64,000 bases of DNA from Domibacillus tundrae. GTDB lineage: Bacteria; Bacillota; Bacilli; Bacillales; Domibacillaceae. The translations under genes and the position numbers were made by a program. The stretch lies in contig NZ_LAJA01000014.1 of assembly GCF_000970675.1 (NCBI RefSeq), positions 124,001 through 188,000 of the forward strand, given 5' to 3'. A model generated the notes under the pieces. It was not told where the DNA came from. It saw nothing but the letters and a program-made list of their open reading frames with translations, and did no database searches. This document shows positions 26,021 to 34,530 of the stretch, piece after piece; the first letter of the stretch is position 1; every line of letters starts with the position of its first letter.

Positions 26021-26593
26021 ATGAAAAAGAACAACGTACGTGTACTAACTGCAGTCGGGCTGCTATCAACGCTTTCCTACTTGTTGATGCTGCTCAATTT
26101 TCCGATTCCGCCGTTTCCAGGCTTTTTAATGATTGACTTCAGTGATGTGCCAGCGCTGATTGCGGCCATCGTGTTCGGACCGGTTGCGGGCATTACGGTA
26201 GAATTTTTGAAAAATGTGATTAATTTTATTATGACAGGCAGTCCGACCGGCGTTCCTGTTGGGCATTTGGCCAATTTTGCGGCTGGTGTAACGTTTATTC
26301 TGCCTGTTTATTACGTATATAAACGCTTTGAATCGAAAAAAGCGATGCCGTTTGCAATTTTGGCCGGTGTTGTTTCAATGTCGGCTATCATGAGCGTACT
26401 AAACTACTTTATTATTTTACCGGCATACACGCTATTTCTGGGCTCTCCAGCAATGAGCGGTGCGGAAATGCGCCAAATGATTGTAGCGGGTATTTTGCCG
26501 TTTAATCTCGTCAAAGGCGCCATTGTGGGGATTGTGTTTTACATGATTTTCGTGCGCCTCTACAGCTGGACGAAAAAGCTTGCTGCTGCATAA
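26021..26593 (+). CDS. ribU: Riboflavin transporter, ECF S component RibU
   Basis: 190 residues with about six membrane helices, the size of B. subtilis YpaA/RibU. The S component binds riboflavin and works with the shared EcfAA'T energising module, which is encoded elsewhere. Typical segments are LLNFPIPPFPGFLMIDFSD and the conserved AxxxA helix start near residue 10. GAAGGAG precedes the ATG. The FMN riboswitch upstream confirms the substrate class. Confidence 0.94.
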   Translation: MKKNNVRVLTAVGLLSTLSYLLMLLNFPIPPFPGFLMIDFSDVPALIAAIVFGPVAGITVEFLKNVINFIMTGSPTGVPVGHLANFAAGVTFILPVYYVYKRFESKKAMPFAILAGVVSMSAIMSVLNYFIILPAYTLFLGSPAMSGAEMRQMIVAGILPFNLVKGAIVGIVFYMIFVRLYSWTKKLAAA

Positions 26594-26600
26594 ACAGAAA

Positions 26601-26634
26601 AAACCGGCCTCCAATCAGGAGGCCGGTTTTTTTT
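26601..26634. terminator. Bidirectional terminator between ribU and fer
   Basis: A 12-bp perfect stem (AAACCGGCCTCC / GGAGGCCGGTTT) with a 5-nt loop is flanked by A and T runs. Confidence 0.92.
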
Positions 26635-26886
<252 letters not shown>

Positions 26887-26941
26887 TTAAACCTCCTATA
26901 AAATCAGTCAGTAAGCGTAGTTGAAAACACTTCTATTGTTC

Positions 26942-26970
26942 ATTCTAAGTCCGATTAATTTACTTTTCAA
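26942..26970 (-). promoter_or_regulatory. Sigma-A promoter of fer
   Basis: Read on the minus strand, TTGAAA and TAGAAT are exactly 17 bp apart, about 60 nt before the fer start. Confidence 0.65.
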
Positions 26971-26993
26971 TAAAAAACTTCCCTCTTCTTGAA

Positions 26994-27007
26994 TGAAAGA
27001 GCTTTCA
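26994..27007. promoter_or_regulatory. cre-like palindrome between fer and ypbB
   Basis: TGAAAGAGCTTTCA differs from the ideal CcpA site TGAAAGCGCTTTCA at one position, the central C. The palindrome extends to 8-bp arms (26992-27009). It lies just upstream of the fer -35, where CcpA sites usually activate rather than repress. Confidence 0.35.
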
Positions 27008-27086
27008 TTGTGATATAAATAAAAAATAAGGACAAGAACGCATGTTTTGTGATACACTATCGCTGTAAAAGAAGGGTAGGATGCAT

Positions 27087-28130
27087 GTGCGATGTCTTGA
27101 CGCCGTGATACTCAATATGTTGAAAGAAGTTGAGGGGGAACGAACCGCTTCGTCTGTCTTTCATTTATTGAAAGGAAAAAAATCCGCTCAGACGATTCAG
27201 GATGCCCATTTATATAAGCTGGCCAAATGGTTTCAAACAGCGCCTTTTCTTAAGGTGGATACATTTGATCGACTCATTCAACAATTGCTGGAAACAGGCT
27301 GCGTAAAAGGAGAACGACAGCGTTTATTTGTGACGGATAAAGGAATAGATAAAATGGCTGGTGTGTTTCAGCATACTGGATATTTTCCGTTTTTATCAGG
27401 CTGGAAGCTGGCTGGCACTGCACCGATTTTTTTCAGCCGGCTGCAGCTCATTGTTCAAGTGGTCTCACACCTTGCTTATTCAGATCGGACCTATTACCCG
27501 ATCACCCGTGACGAGCGGGTGCAGCATTGGGTAAAACAATTTATAAAAGAAAACCCGTTTGAAAAAAGGGCACTTGCAGATCAGCTGAACAGGGAACTCT
27601 CTCACGTGCTTGAGCAGCAGCCAGAACAGCCCGATTGTCTGCTGCTTCGCTTTTCTGGTCACGGCCAAACAGGCAGGACCGCATGGCAGACAGCCGAAAT
27701 GCTCAATATGGAAACAACGGAATATTGGTTTCGGTTTTTACACAGCCTGCACGCCGTCGTTCAAATGGCAAAGAAGGATGACGGACAGCTTCCGCTTTTA
27801 AGCCGGCTTTTAAATGGAATTACCGTTTCTGTTCCGCTGACCGAATCTGCCCGAAAAACGGCCGATTATTTACATAAAGGAATGACAATTGAACAAATTG
27901 CCAGCGTAAGGCGTTTAAAACAGGCAACGATTGAAGACCATGTTGTGGAGCTGGCGCTTAATGATCCGCTTTTTTCTATCAGACCTTTTGTTGATGAACA
28001 AAAAGAAGCGGCTGTAATAAAAGCCGGGGGAACAAGCACGGCGCGCCAGTTAAAGCCTCTCAAAGATCAACTGCCGGATCATTCTTATTTTCAAATTCGG
28101 CTTGTTTTAGCAAAAGAAAGCAGGGATTGA
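27087..28130 (+). CDS. ypbB: Helix-turn-helix protein YpbB
   Basis: About 347 residues. The C-terminal part carries an RQC-like helix-turn-helix segment (HKGMTIEQIASVRRLKQATIEDHV, residues near 270), often found at RecQ ends. The gene directly precedes recQ with a 1-nt gap, so the two probably act together. The biochemical role is unknown. A GTG at 27087 is preferred over the ATG at 27081 because AAGGG then stands 9 rather than 3 nt away. Confidence 0.8.
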   Translation: MRCLDAVILNMLKEVEGERTASSVFHLLKGKKSAQTIQDAHLYKLAKWFQTAPFLKVDTFDRLIQQLLETGCVKGERQRLFVTDKGIDKMAGVFQHTGYFPFLSGWKLAGTAPIFFSRLQLIVQVVSHLAYSDRTYYPITRDERVQHWVKQFIKENPFEKRALADQLNRELSHVLEQQPEQPDCLLLRFSGHGQTGRTAWQTAEMLNMETTEYWFRFLHSLHAVVQMAKKDDGQLPLLSRLLNGITVSVPLTESARKTADYLHKGMTIEQIASVRRLKQATIEDHVVELALNDPLFSIRPFVDEQKEAAVIKAGGTSTARQLKPLKDQLPDHSYFQIRLVLAKESRD

Positions 28131-28131
28131 G

Positions 28132-29574
28132 ATGACCATCGATGAACATCTTCATCATACATTTGGCTTTTCGTCTTTTCGTCCTGGTCAGCGTGAAACG
28201 ATCGAGTCACTTTTAAGCGGACAGCATACACTCAGTATGCTGCCGACCGGGATGGGAAAATCACTTTGCTATCAGCTCCCGGGTTTTATGTTAGACGGTG
28301 CCGTCTTGATTGTGTCCCCGCTCCTGTCGCTTATGCAGGACCAGGTGGAACAGCTGAAAATAAAAGGTGAAAAAAGAGTCATCGCTTTAAATTCTTTTTT
28401 GCAATATGAAGAAAAACATGCGGCGCTGTCGCAGCTTGAACAATACAAATTTATTTTTTTATCACCGGAGATGCTGCAGCTGCCCTATGTGATAAAGGCA
28501 CTGGGCACACGTTCCATCGCGTTGTTTGTCGTCGATGAAGCACATTGCATTTCTCAATGGGGGTATGACTTTCGCCCGGATTACGGCCTGCTCGGCAAAG
28601 TAAGGAAAGAGCTTGGCAATCCATTGACGCTCGCATTAACAGCAACAGCCGATAAAAAAGTGCGCTCTGATATCCGTGAAAAGCTTTGTTTAAATGACGT
28701 TTCAGAATGGGTCTTTTCTGTAAACCGGCCTAATATCGCGGTTGATATTGAAGTGGTTCAAGAGCCGCTTGAAAAACAAAAACGCCTGCAAGAGATTGTT
28801 CACTTTTTGCAAAAACCCGGTATCATTTATTTCTCGGGGAGAAAATCGGCAGAAGAAGCAGCGATGTATTTGAAACAGCACGGAATCAGTCGCACCGCTT
28901 TTTATCATGGCGGGATGGATGCGGGGGACCGACTGCTAATCCAGCATCAATTTTTAAACAGCGATCTTGATGTCGTCTGCGCCACGAGCGCATTTGGCAT
29001 GGGAATCAATAAAGAAAACGTTCGATTTGTCATTCATTATCAGATGCCGTCACAAATGGAAGCGTATTTGCAGGAGATTGGTCGTGCAGGCCGTGATGGC
29101 AAGCCGGCTATTTCTATTCTGCTGTACGTGCCGGGAGATGAAAAACTGCATGAGTTTATTGCGGAATCCGAATTTCCGGATGAAGAACAAATTCGCCAGG
29201 TTACTGAATATGGCCTTCATCCACGTGATGTGCAGCCGCCGCTCTCCGAAACACAGGAACGGTTTTTGGTCCATTACGCAAAAGCGGCAGATGAACACCA
29301 CGAACCGAGAGCAGCATTTATCAAACAGGTTCGAACGATGCTTTTAGACAAAAAAGCGGAAAAACGATTTCAAATGAAGCGGTGGATTGAATCAGACAGC
29401 TGCCGCCGTGCGGCTTATATGCAATTTTTCGACGAGCCGCCGCCTAGTCAGCCCAATTGCTGCGATCGCTGCGGTCTTGACCGGATACTGTATAAGGAAA
29501 GTCGGCAGATTGAGGAAGAATTCGATCAGCCAGATTGGCGTGAGCGGCTAAATCGTCTTTTGCCGGGATATTGA
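28132..29574 (+). CDS. recQ: ATP-dependent DNA helicase RecQ family (RecS-type)
   Basis: 480 residues, shorter than E. coli RecQ because the HRDC domain is absent. The motor is complete: Q motif GFSSFRPGQRE, Walker A LPTGMGKSLCYQ, DEAH in VVDEAHCISQWG, motif VI QEIGRAGRDG. A zinc-binding stretch with four cysteines (SCRRA, then NCCDRCG) follows. It unwinds 3'-5' in repair and replication restart. It matches the B. subtilis short paralogue RecS (YpbC) by position. Confidence 0.9.
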   Translation: MTIDEHLHHTFGFSSFRPGQRETIESLLSGQHTLSMLPTGMGKSLCYQLPGFMLDGAVLIVSPLLSLMQDQVEQLKIKGEKRVIALNSFLQYEEKHAALSQLEQYKFIFLSPEMLQLPYVIKALGTRSIALFVVDEAHCISQWGYDFRPDYGLLGKVRKELGNPLTLALTATADKKVRSDIREKLCLNDVSEWVFSVNRPNIAVDIEVVQEPLEKQKRLQEIVHFLQKPGIIYFSGRKSAEEAAMYLKQHGISRTAFYHGGMDAGDRLLIQHQFLNSDLDVVCATSAFGMGINKENVRFVIHYQMPSQMEAYLQEIGRAGRDGKPAISILLYVPGDEKLHEFIAESEFPDEEQIRQVTEYGLHPRDVQPPLSETQERFLVHYAKAADEHHEPRAAFIKQVRTMLLDKKAEKRFQMKRWIESDSCRRAAYMQFFDEPPPSQPNCCDRCGLDRILYKESRQIEEEFDQPDWRERLNRLLPGY

Positions 29575-29649
29575 CCTATTACCCTATTTGAACATGTGGG
29601 GTATAATAATAAGTAATTTCTTTTTACGATGACAATGGGAGGAATGATG

Positions 29650-29925
29650 ATGAAAGACCCTTATCGTGAAATAGCTGAACAGCACAAACAGCCGCTTGAA
29701 AAAATAAAAGAACCTATTTTGGCAGAAGGTGAAACGCTGCAGCGGCCTGTTAAAGAAAAAACAGAAAAAAAACGTCATTACCCGCTGATCACTGCACTGC
29801 TTGTCTTTTTTATCGCTTCACCTTTTTTAGCGATTTATGCGTTTAAAGAAGAAAAGCCGGTGGTCAACCAAATTGTGAATGAACAGCCGGATACTGTGCA
29901 GGATGAAGCGGCTCAGCAAGAATAG
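29650..29925 (+). CDS. Short membrane protein at the ypbE position
   Basis: 91 residues: a charged N-terminal part (KDPYREIAEQHKQPL), one membrane helix (HYPLITALLVFFIASPFLAIYAF) and a short acidic tail. B. subtilis has here YpbE, about 240 residues, with the same topology plus a C-terminal LysM domain. No LysM coding remains before the next gene. Start at 29650, 7 nt after GGGAGG, is chosen over in-frame ATGs at 29629, 29644 and 29647. Confidence 0.65.
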   Translation: MKDPYREIAEQHKQPLEKIKEPILAEGETLQRPVKEKTEKKRHYPLITALLVFFIASPFLAIYAFKEEKPVVNQIVNEQPDTVQDEAAQQE

Positions 29926-29955
29926 TAAACGACGGATAGGGATGAAAAAGAATTT

Positions 29956-30720
29956 ATGTGGAAGCAATTGATCTTAGCTGCGTCTCCATTGGTGGCAGCC
30001 GGTTTATATATGTGGAAAGAAGCATTTCGAAATGAAGTAAAAGAAACGGTTTTAGCTGATCATCGATTTCCGGAAAAAGCGCCGCTTGCGCTTTTTTTTA
30101 TTTCCGATATTCATCGAAGACTCATTCATCCATCGATTATAACAAGTGCTGCCGGCCGGGCTGACGCTGTCATTATTGGCGGTGATTTGTGCGAAGGCGG
30201 AGTGAATAGCCGGCGTATTCGAGAAAACATCAAGCGTCTGTCATCCATCGCTCCCGTCTATTTTGTTCCAGGCAACAACGATTATGAAGTGGAATTTGAG
30301 CAGTTGGCGGTGATTTTTTCGGAATGGAACGTGACTGTTTTGAAAAATAATTCGGTTTCGCTGACGGATAATGTGTACTTGCTTGGAACAGATGACTTAA
30401 GCAAAGGAAAAAGCGATAAATCCTCCCTTTTTCACAGTGTCCCTTCCAATGTGTATAAAATTATTGCCAGTCACAATCCGGCTTTTATCCGGACCATTCA
30501 GCCGGAAGACCGGGTGGCGATTTTGTTGAGCGGGCACACACACGGCGGACAAATTCGTTTTGGGCGCTTTGGAATGTATGAAAAAGGGTGTTGGAAAACA
30601 GTGAACGGGATTCATGCGCTTGTGTCAAACGGATATGGAACAACAGGCATCCCGTTCCGGCTGGGCGCGCGGGCGGAAACGCACCTGATTACACTTTGCC
30701 AGCCGGAGCAGACGATCTAA
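29956..30720 (+). CDS. ypbG: Membrane-anchored metallophosphoesterase (YpbG-like)
   Basis: 254 residues. An N-terminal hydrophobic segment is followed by a calcineurin-like phosphoesterase with all metal motifs: FISDIHRR, GGDLCEG, PGNNDYE and SGHTHGGQI. The substrate is unknown. The position after the ypbE-like gene is as in B. subtilis ypbG. The ATG lies after GGATAGGGATGAAA, a modest ribosome site. Confidence 0.83.
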   Translation: MWKQLILAASPLVAAGLYMWKEAFRNEVKETVLADHRFPEKAPLALFFISDIHRRLIHPSIITSAAGRADAVIIGGDLCEGGVNSRRIRENIKRLSSIAPVYFVPGNNDYEVEFEQLAVIFSEWNVTVLKNNSVSLTDNVYLLGTDDLSKGKSDKSSLFHSVPSNVYKIIASHNPAFIRTIQPEDRVAILLSGHTHGGQIRFGRFGMYEKGCWKTVNGIHALVSNGYGTTGIPFRLGARAETHLITLCQPEQTI

Positions 30721-30722
30721 AT

Positions 30723-30751
30723 TTTACGCGGAACAAGCTGACTTGTATAAT
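30723..30751 (+). promoter_or_regulatory. Sigma-A promoter of the CarH/LitR-like gene
   Basis: TTTACG and a perfect TATAAT are 17 bp apart, 35 nt before the ATG of the MerR-type gene. Confidence 0.6.
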
Positions 30752-30761
30752 AACTGTACAA
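30743..30761. promoter_or_regulatory. Inverted repeat over the -10, candidate autoregulatory operator
   Basis: TTGTA and TACAA are separated by 9 bp and enclose most of the -10 element. AT-rich spaced inverted repeats of this kind are used by MerR-type dimers; binding here would occlude RNA polymerase. Confidence 0.45.
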
Positions 30762-30786
30762 CCTATCCGTGAAAGGAAAGAGCTTT

Positions 30787-31674
30787 ATGACTGAAGGGAA
30801 ATACAATATTAAAGCGGTATCAACGCTTACGGGTATTCAGCCGGGCACACTCCGAGCTTGGGAACGGCGTTACAACATACTGGAACCCGTCCGTAACGAA
30901 GCAGGCCACCGCCTCTACACTGATGAACATATCCGCAAGCTGAAATGGCTTTCAGAAAAAGTTCATCAGGGCTTTACAATCAGCCAGGCAGCGTCACTTC
31001 TTGCCCAGCATGATGATGCGCCTGATTATTATTTGCCGAATGCTGAGTCAAACCAGCATGAAGCGCTGGCGGAAGAACTGCTTCAGGCGCTGCTTCGTTT
31101 CGATGAAGTAAAAGCACAAGAATTGATTAATAAAGCATTTGCTCTTTATACAATTGATAATGTAACGATCAATATTTTAGCGGCGCTGCTCGTACGGATC
31201 GGAACGCTTTGGGAAGGTGGCGAGATTACGACCGCCCACGAACACTTTGCGACGTCTATTTTGCGCTCACGCATCGGGATGGTTATGCATTCATTTCCGC
31301 ATAATGGTGTGCTGCCGAAAGTAATCGCGGTTTGTGGACCAGATGAATGGCATGAGCTTGGCCTGCTCATTTTTACGCTGTTTGTCAGACGTCTCGGCTA
31401 TGAAGTGGTGTACTTAGGGGCAAGTTTAAAAGAAGGCGATATTTTTACAGTCACAGAAACGGTGAGACCGAAGTTTTTATTTTTTTCCTGTACGCTTCGC
31501 CAAAACTTAGAGCCAGCCTTGCAATTGGCAGATGAGATAAAAGAGAAGCATCCGGAAATTGACATCGGGATCGGAGGCGCAGCGATGACCGGACTGATTC
31601 CGGAACGCGCAGCACAATATGTGGTCGGCAGCAGCCAAAATGAATGGAATGTGTGGATGAGCAGCAGGTTGTAA
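30787..31674 (+). CDS. MerR-type regulator with B12-binding domain, CarH/LitR photoreceptor-like
   Basis: 295 residues in three parts: a MerR winged helix (about 6-72, with TLRAWERRY and GHRLYTDE), a helical B12-cap domain (about 90-170) and a Rossmann B12-binding domain (about 178-295). The cap has Trp142, nine residues, Glu152-His153, the W-x9-EH pattern that holds adenosylcobalamin in CarH. The lower ligand motif is E187-x-H189-x2-G192, followed by FFSCTL and GIGG. This is the CarH/LitR set for light-sensitive repressors, known in Thermus and in Bacillus megaterium. Targets are not visible here. AAAGGAAAGAG precedes the ATG. Confidence 0.82.
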   Translation: MTEGKYNIKAVSTLTGIQPGTLRAWERRYNILEPVRNEAGHRLYTDEHIRKLKWLSEKVHQGFTISQAASLLAQHDDAPDYYLPNAESNQHEALAEELLQALLRFDEVKAQELINKAFALYTIDNVTINILAALLVRIGTLWEGGEITTAHEHFATSILRSRIGMVMHSFPHNGVLPKVIAVCGPDEWHELGLLIFTLFVRRLGYEVVYLGASLKEGDIFTVTETVRPKFLFFSCTLRQNLEPALQLADEIKEKHPEIDIGIGGAAMTGLIPERAAQYVVGSSQNEWNVWMSSRL

Positions 31675-31706
31675 GCGGCGGAATTGAAATGTCCGGGCTT
31701 TTTTTC
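31672..31706 (+). terminator. Weak terminator after the CarH/LitR-like gene
   Basis: An imperfect inverted repeat (AAGCGGCGGA with TCCGGGCTT) is followed by a run of T. The ypdA promoter overlaps it. Confidence 0.4.
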
Positions 31707-31712
31707 TACAAT
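31684..31712 (+). promoter_or_regulatory. Sigma-A promoter of ypdA
   Basis: TTGAAA and TACAAT are exactly 17 bp apart, 36 nt before the ypdA start, so ypdA is transcribed independently of the light-sensor-like gene. Confidence 0.65.
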
Positions 31713-31747
31713 AGACAGTGCAGAGAAAAGGAACGGGAGCGGATGAA

Positions 31748-32725
31748 ATGAAAACGGAAGAATGTATTATTGTCGGCGGCGGGCCGTGCGGACTTGCGGC
31801 TGCCATTGCGTTAAAAGAAATCGGCAAAAATCCGCTTGTAATTGAAAAAGGCAACGTTGTTAATGCGATTTACGGCTACCCAACCCACCAAACATTTTTC
31901 AGCTCAAGCGAAAAGCTGGCGATTGGTGAAGTCCCGTTTATTATTGAAGAACGAAAGCCTCATCGGAATCAGGCACTTGTGTATTACCGGGAAGTTGTCA
32001 AGCTGAAAGGGCTCCGTATCAATCGGTTCGAACAAGTTGAACAGGTCCAAAAGCAGGAAAGTGGACTTTTTCATGTTCATACGTCGAAAGATTCGTATGA
32101 AACGCCGTATGTCGTCATTGCAACTGGTTATTATGATCATCCAAACTATATGAATATTCCAGGTGAAGAAATGGATCATGTCTTTCATTATTTTAAAGAA
32201 GCGCATCCGTTTTTTGATACCAATACTGTTGTCATTGGCGGGAAAAATTCATCTGTTGACGCAGCGCTTGAGCTGCATAAAGCGGGGGCGCGGGTGACGG
32301 TGATCTATCGAGGAAGCGAGTACTCACCTAGTGTGAAGCCATGGATATTGCCTGAATTTGAGGCGCTTGTCCGGAATGGTGAAGTCAACATGATTTTTAA
32401 CGCGGAAGCGGAGAAAATTGACAAAGGATCGTTTACGTATAAAGTCGATGGGAAAGAGCAGACAATCGATAACGATTTTGTGTTTGCGATGACCGGTTAT
32501 CATCCGGACCATGCGTTTTTGAAGAAAATGGGTGTAGGCATTGACCCTGAAACAGGGCGGCCCGTCCACGCTGAACAAACGAAAGAAACAAATGTGGAAA
32601 ATATTTTTATTGCCGGTGTCATTGCAGCAGGCAATAACGCGAATGAAATTTTTATTGAAAATGGCCGTTTCCACGGAAGTGAAATTGCGGCTGCGATTGA
32701 AAAAAGAGAAAAAGGCGGGGCATAA
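31748..32725 (+). CDS. ypdA: Bacillithiol disulfide reductase (YpdA)
   Basis: 325 residues, flavoprotein related to thioredoxin reductase but lacking the CxxC pair. The FAD motif is IIVGGGPCGLAAA at the N terminus, the NADPH motif VVIGGKNSSVDAA near residue 170, and FAMTGYHPDH near the end. It reduces oxidised bacillithiol with NADPH. The ATG at 31748 fits the family start; the longer frame start at 31718 does not. Confidence 0.9.
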   Translation: MKTEECIIVGGGPCGLAAAIALKEIGKNPLVIEKGNVVNAIYGYPTHQTFFSSSEKLAIGEVPFIIEERKPHRNQALVYYREVVKLKGLRINRFEQVEQVQKQESGLFHVHTSKDSYETPYVVIATGYYDHPNYMNIPGEEMDHVFHYFKEAHPFFDTNTVVIGGKNSSVDAALELHKAGARVTVIYRGSEYSPSVKPWILPEFEALVRNGEVNMIFNAEAEKIDKGSFTYKVDGKEQTIDNDFVFAMTGYHPDHAFLKKMGVGIDPETGRPVHAEQTKETNVENIFIAGVIAAGNNANEIFIENGRFHGSEIAAAIEKREKGGA

Positions 32726-32738
32726 TGCTCCGCTTTTT
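32710..32738. terminator. Bidirectional terminator between ypdA and ansA
   Basis: The stem GCGGGGCA / TGCTCCGC with loop TAA is extended by A and T runs on both sides. Confidence 0.85.
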
Positions 32739-32739
32739 C

Positions 32740-33693
32740 TCACGGGAAAATTCGGTTAAGGTTTTTTCCGTGACCGGCTGACAGAGCTGCCAGTAGCTTT
32801 AAGCGCGCTTTCTGGCCGTTTAATTCACCTGCAAAAAGGGCCCCGGCTTTTTTTAATGCCGCCCCGCCTCCTTCATATGCATAGACCGGCTGCAAGATGC
32901 CGCTGCCGCATCTTGAGGCGATGATAACCGGAACACCGAATTGAATAAGGGAAGCGAGGGCCTTGGCCGCATCAGGCGGTACATTGCCCTGCCCCATCGC
33001 TTCAATGACCACACCGTCACAGGATATAAGTTGGTTGATTAAAAAGGCATCCATGCCGGCATATGCTTTTAAAATGGGGATGTGATAATCAACTCGCTGT
33101 ATATCGAACCTATCGGTTTTGAATGGAGTAAAGAAAAAGTGAGGACCTGTTTTTAAAATCGAGCCAACCGGTCCCCCGTTACGGCTTTGGAACGCTTCCA
33201 GGCTGCCGGTATTTGTTTTCGTCACAAGCGCAGCACTGTGAATGGTTTCATTCATGACAACAAGAACCCCTTTGCCATGAGCTGCGCCGCTGGCCGCTGT
33301 TTTAACAGCAGCGATTAAGTTAGAAAGACCATCCGCGCCGCTTTCATTGCTCGAACGCATTGCGCCTGTGAGCACGACAGGAATAGGTGTGTCCAAGGTC
33401 AAGTGAAGAAAGTAGGCTGTTTCTTCCATCGTGTCTGTTCCGTGTGTAATCACCACACCATCTGCATCCGATGCTTCAATTTCTTTTTTCAGCACCATCA
33501 TGTACTCTGTGGTCATATGGGGCGAAGGAATTTGGAACGGCTCTTTTATCGTATAACGGGCATCGACACCGGGGATATCCATCACTTCAGCGATCGGGTT
33601 AGCACTACCCGGGGCTACGCTGCCTGTCTCGGCATTTTCTTTCATGGAAATCGTGCCGCCTGTATGCAGCAGTAGAATGTGTTTTTTCGACAT
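32740..33693 (-). CDS. ansA: L-asparaginase, type I
   Basis: 317 residues. Hydrolyses asparagine to aspartate and ammonia. Both threonine-containing active sites are visible: LLHTGGTISM at the N terminus and VVITHGTDTMEETA in the middle. There is no signal peptide, so it is the cytoplasmic type. AAGGAGT precedes the ATG. It is divergent from prsW and convergent with ypdA. Confidence 0.92.
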   Translation of the reverse strand: MSKKHILLLHTGGTISMKENAETGSVAPGSANPIAEVMDIPGVDARYTIKEPFQIPSPHMTTEYMMVLKKEIEASDADGVVITHGTDTMEETAYFLHLTLDTPIPVVLTGAMRSSNESGADGLSNLIAAVKTAASGAAHGKGVLVVMNETIHSAALVTKTNTGSLEAFQSRNGGPVGSILKTGPHFFFTPFKTDRFDIQRVDYHIPILKAYAGMDAFLINQLISCDGVVIEAMGQGNVPPDAAKALASLIQFGVPVIIASRCGSGILQPVYAYEGGGAALKKAGALFAGELNGQKARLKLLAALSAGHGKNLNRIFP

Positions 33694-33768
33694 ATTTCAT
33701 ACTCCTTATTTTCATTCTTTACGTCTCATGATACGATGGAAAAAACAGAAAGAAAAGAGGAAACGTGT

Positions 33769-34437
33769 ATGATCCCGATTCTTTCAGCGGGAATTGCACC
33801 CGGTCTTGCGCTTCTGGTCTTTTTTTATTTGCGTGACCGCTATGAAACTGAACCGGTTGCTACAGTGGCCAAAGCCTTTTTATACGGCGGCGTCGTCACG
33901 TTTCCGGTTATGTTTTTACAGTATGTGCTTGAAGAAGAGCAAATTGTCGGCAACGGGTTTATGCAGGCGTTTTTATCGACGGCTATGCCGGAGGAATTTA
34001 TGAAGTGGTTCGTTTTGTACTTTCTTATTTACACACATACACACTTTGATGAGCCTTATGACGGCATCGTGTATGCAACGAGTATATCGCTCGGGTTTGC
34101 GACGGCCGAAAATGTGCTTTATTTAGCGGCGCATGGAGTAGAATATGCTTTTATGAGAGCTCTTTTGCCGGTATCGAGCCATGCGCTATTTGGCGCCATT
34201 ATGGGCTATTATTTCAGCCGGGCAAAGTTTGGAGACCGGCATTTGGAAAAGAAAATGCTCGCGCTTGCCTTGTTTTTGCCGTTTTTCCTGCACGGTTCAT
34301 TTGACTATATTTTATTTATTGAAAGTACATGGATCTACTATATGGTTCCATTCATGCTGTTTTTATGGTGGTTTGCGATGAGAAAAGTGAAAAAAGCACA
34401 TGTACTGACAGATGTTTATCATAGGCTGAAAATGTAA
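33769..34437 (+). CDS. prsW: Intramembrane protease PrsW
   Basis: 222 residues, multi-pass membrane protein. The catalytic glutamates stand in MPEEFMKWF, with further conserved residues in GFATAENVLY and SSHALFGAIMGY. In B. subtilis PrsW (YpdC) makes the first cut in the anti-sigma factor RsiW in response to envelope stress and antimicrobial peptides. No sigW or rsiW gene is in this window. GAGGAAA precedes the ATG. Confidence 0.9.
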   Translation: MIPILSAGIAPGLALLVFFYLRDRYETEPVATVAKAFLYGGVVTFPVMFLQYVLEEEQIVGNGFMQAFLSTAMPEEFMKWFVLYFLIYTHTHFDEPYDGIVYATSISLGFATAENVLYLAAHGVEYAFMRALLPVSSHALFGAIMGYYFSRAKFGDRHLEKKMLALALFLPFFLHGSFDYILFIESTWIYYMVPFMLFLWWFAMRKVKKAHVLTDVYHRLKM

Positions 34438-34469
34438 AAGAGGCTGCTCTCTCGAGCGCCTCTTTTTTT
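34437..34469 (+). terminator. Rho-independent terminator after prsW
   Basis: AGAGGC / GCCTCT with an inner GCTC / GAGC stem is followed by a T run. Confidence 0.8.
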
Positions 34470-34499
34470 CGTATAAAAAAAGAAGTTGATGACAAACTA
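34470..34499 (+). promoter_or_regulatory. Candidate sigma-G promoter of sleB
   Basis: CGTATA and CAAACTA are 17 bp apart, resembling the forespore sigma-G elements (TGMATA and CATACTA). sleB is sigma-G dependent in B. subtilis. Confidence 0.4.
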
Positions 34500-34530
34500 T
34501 TCGTATATTTCGATAGGATGGTGAACGAAA

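Noticed and set aside
25740-26069. Minus-strand ORF of 109 codons over the riboswitch
   Set aside because: The region is fully explained by the FMN aptamer, terminator and ribU start.
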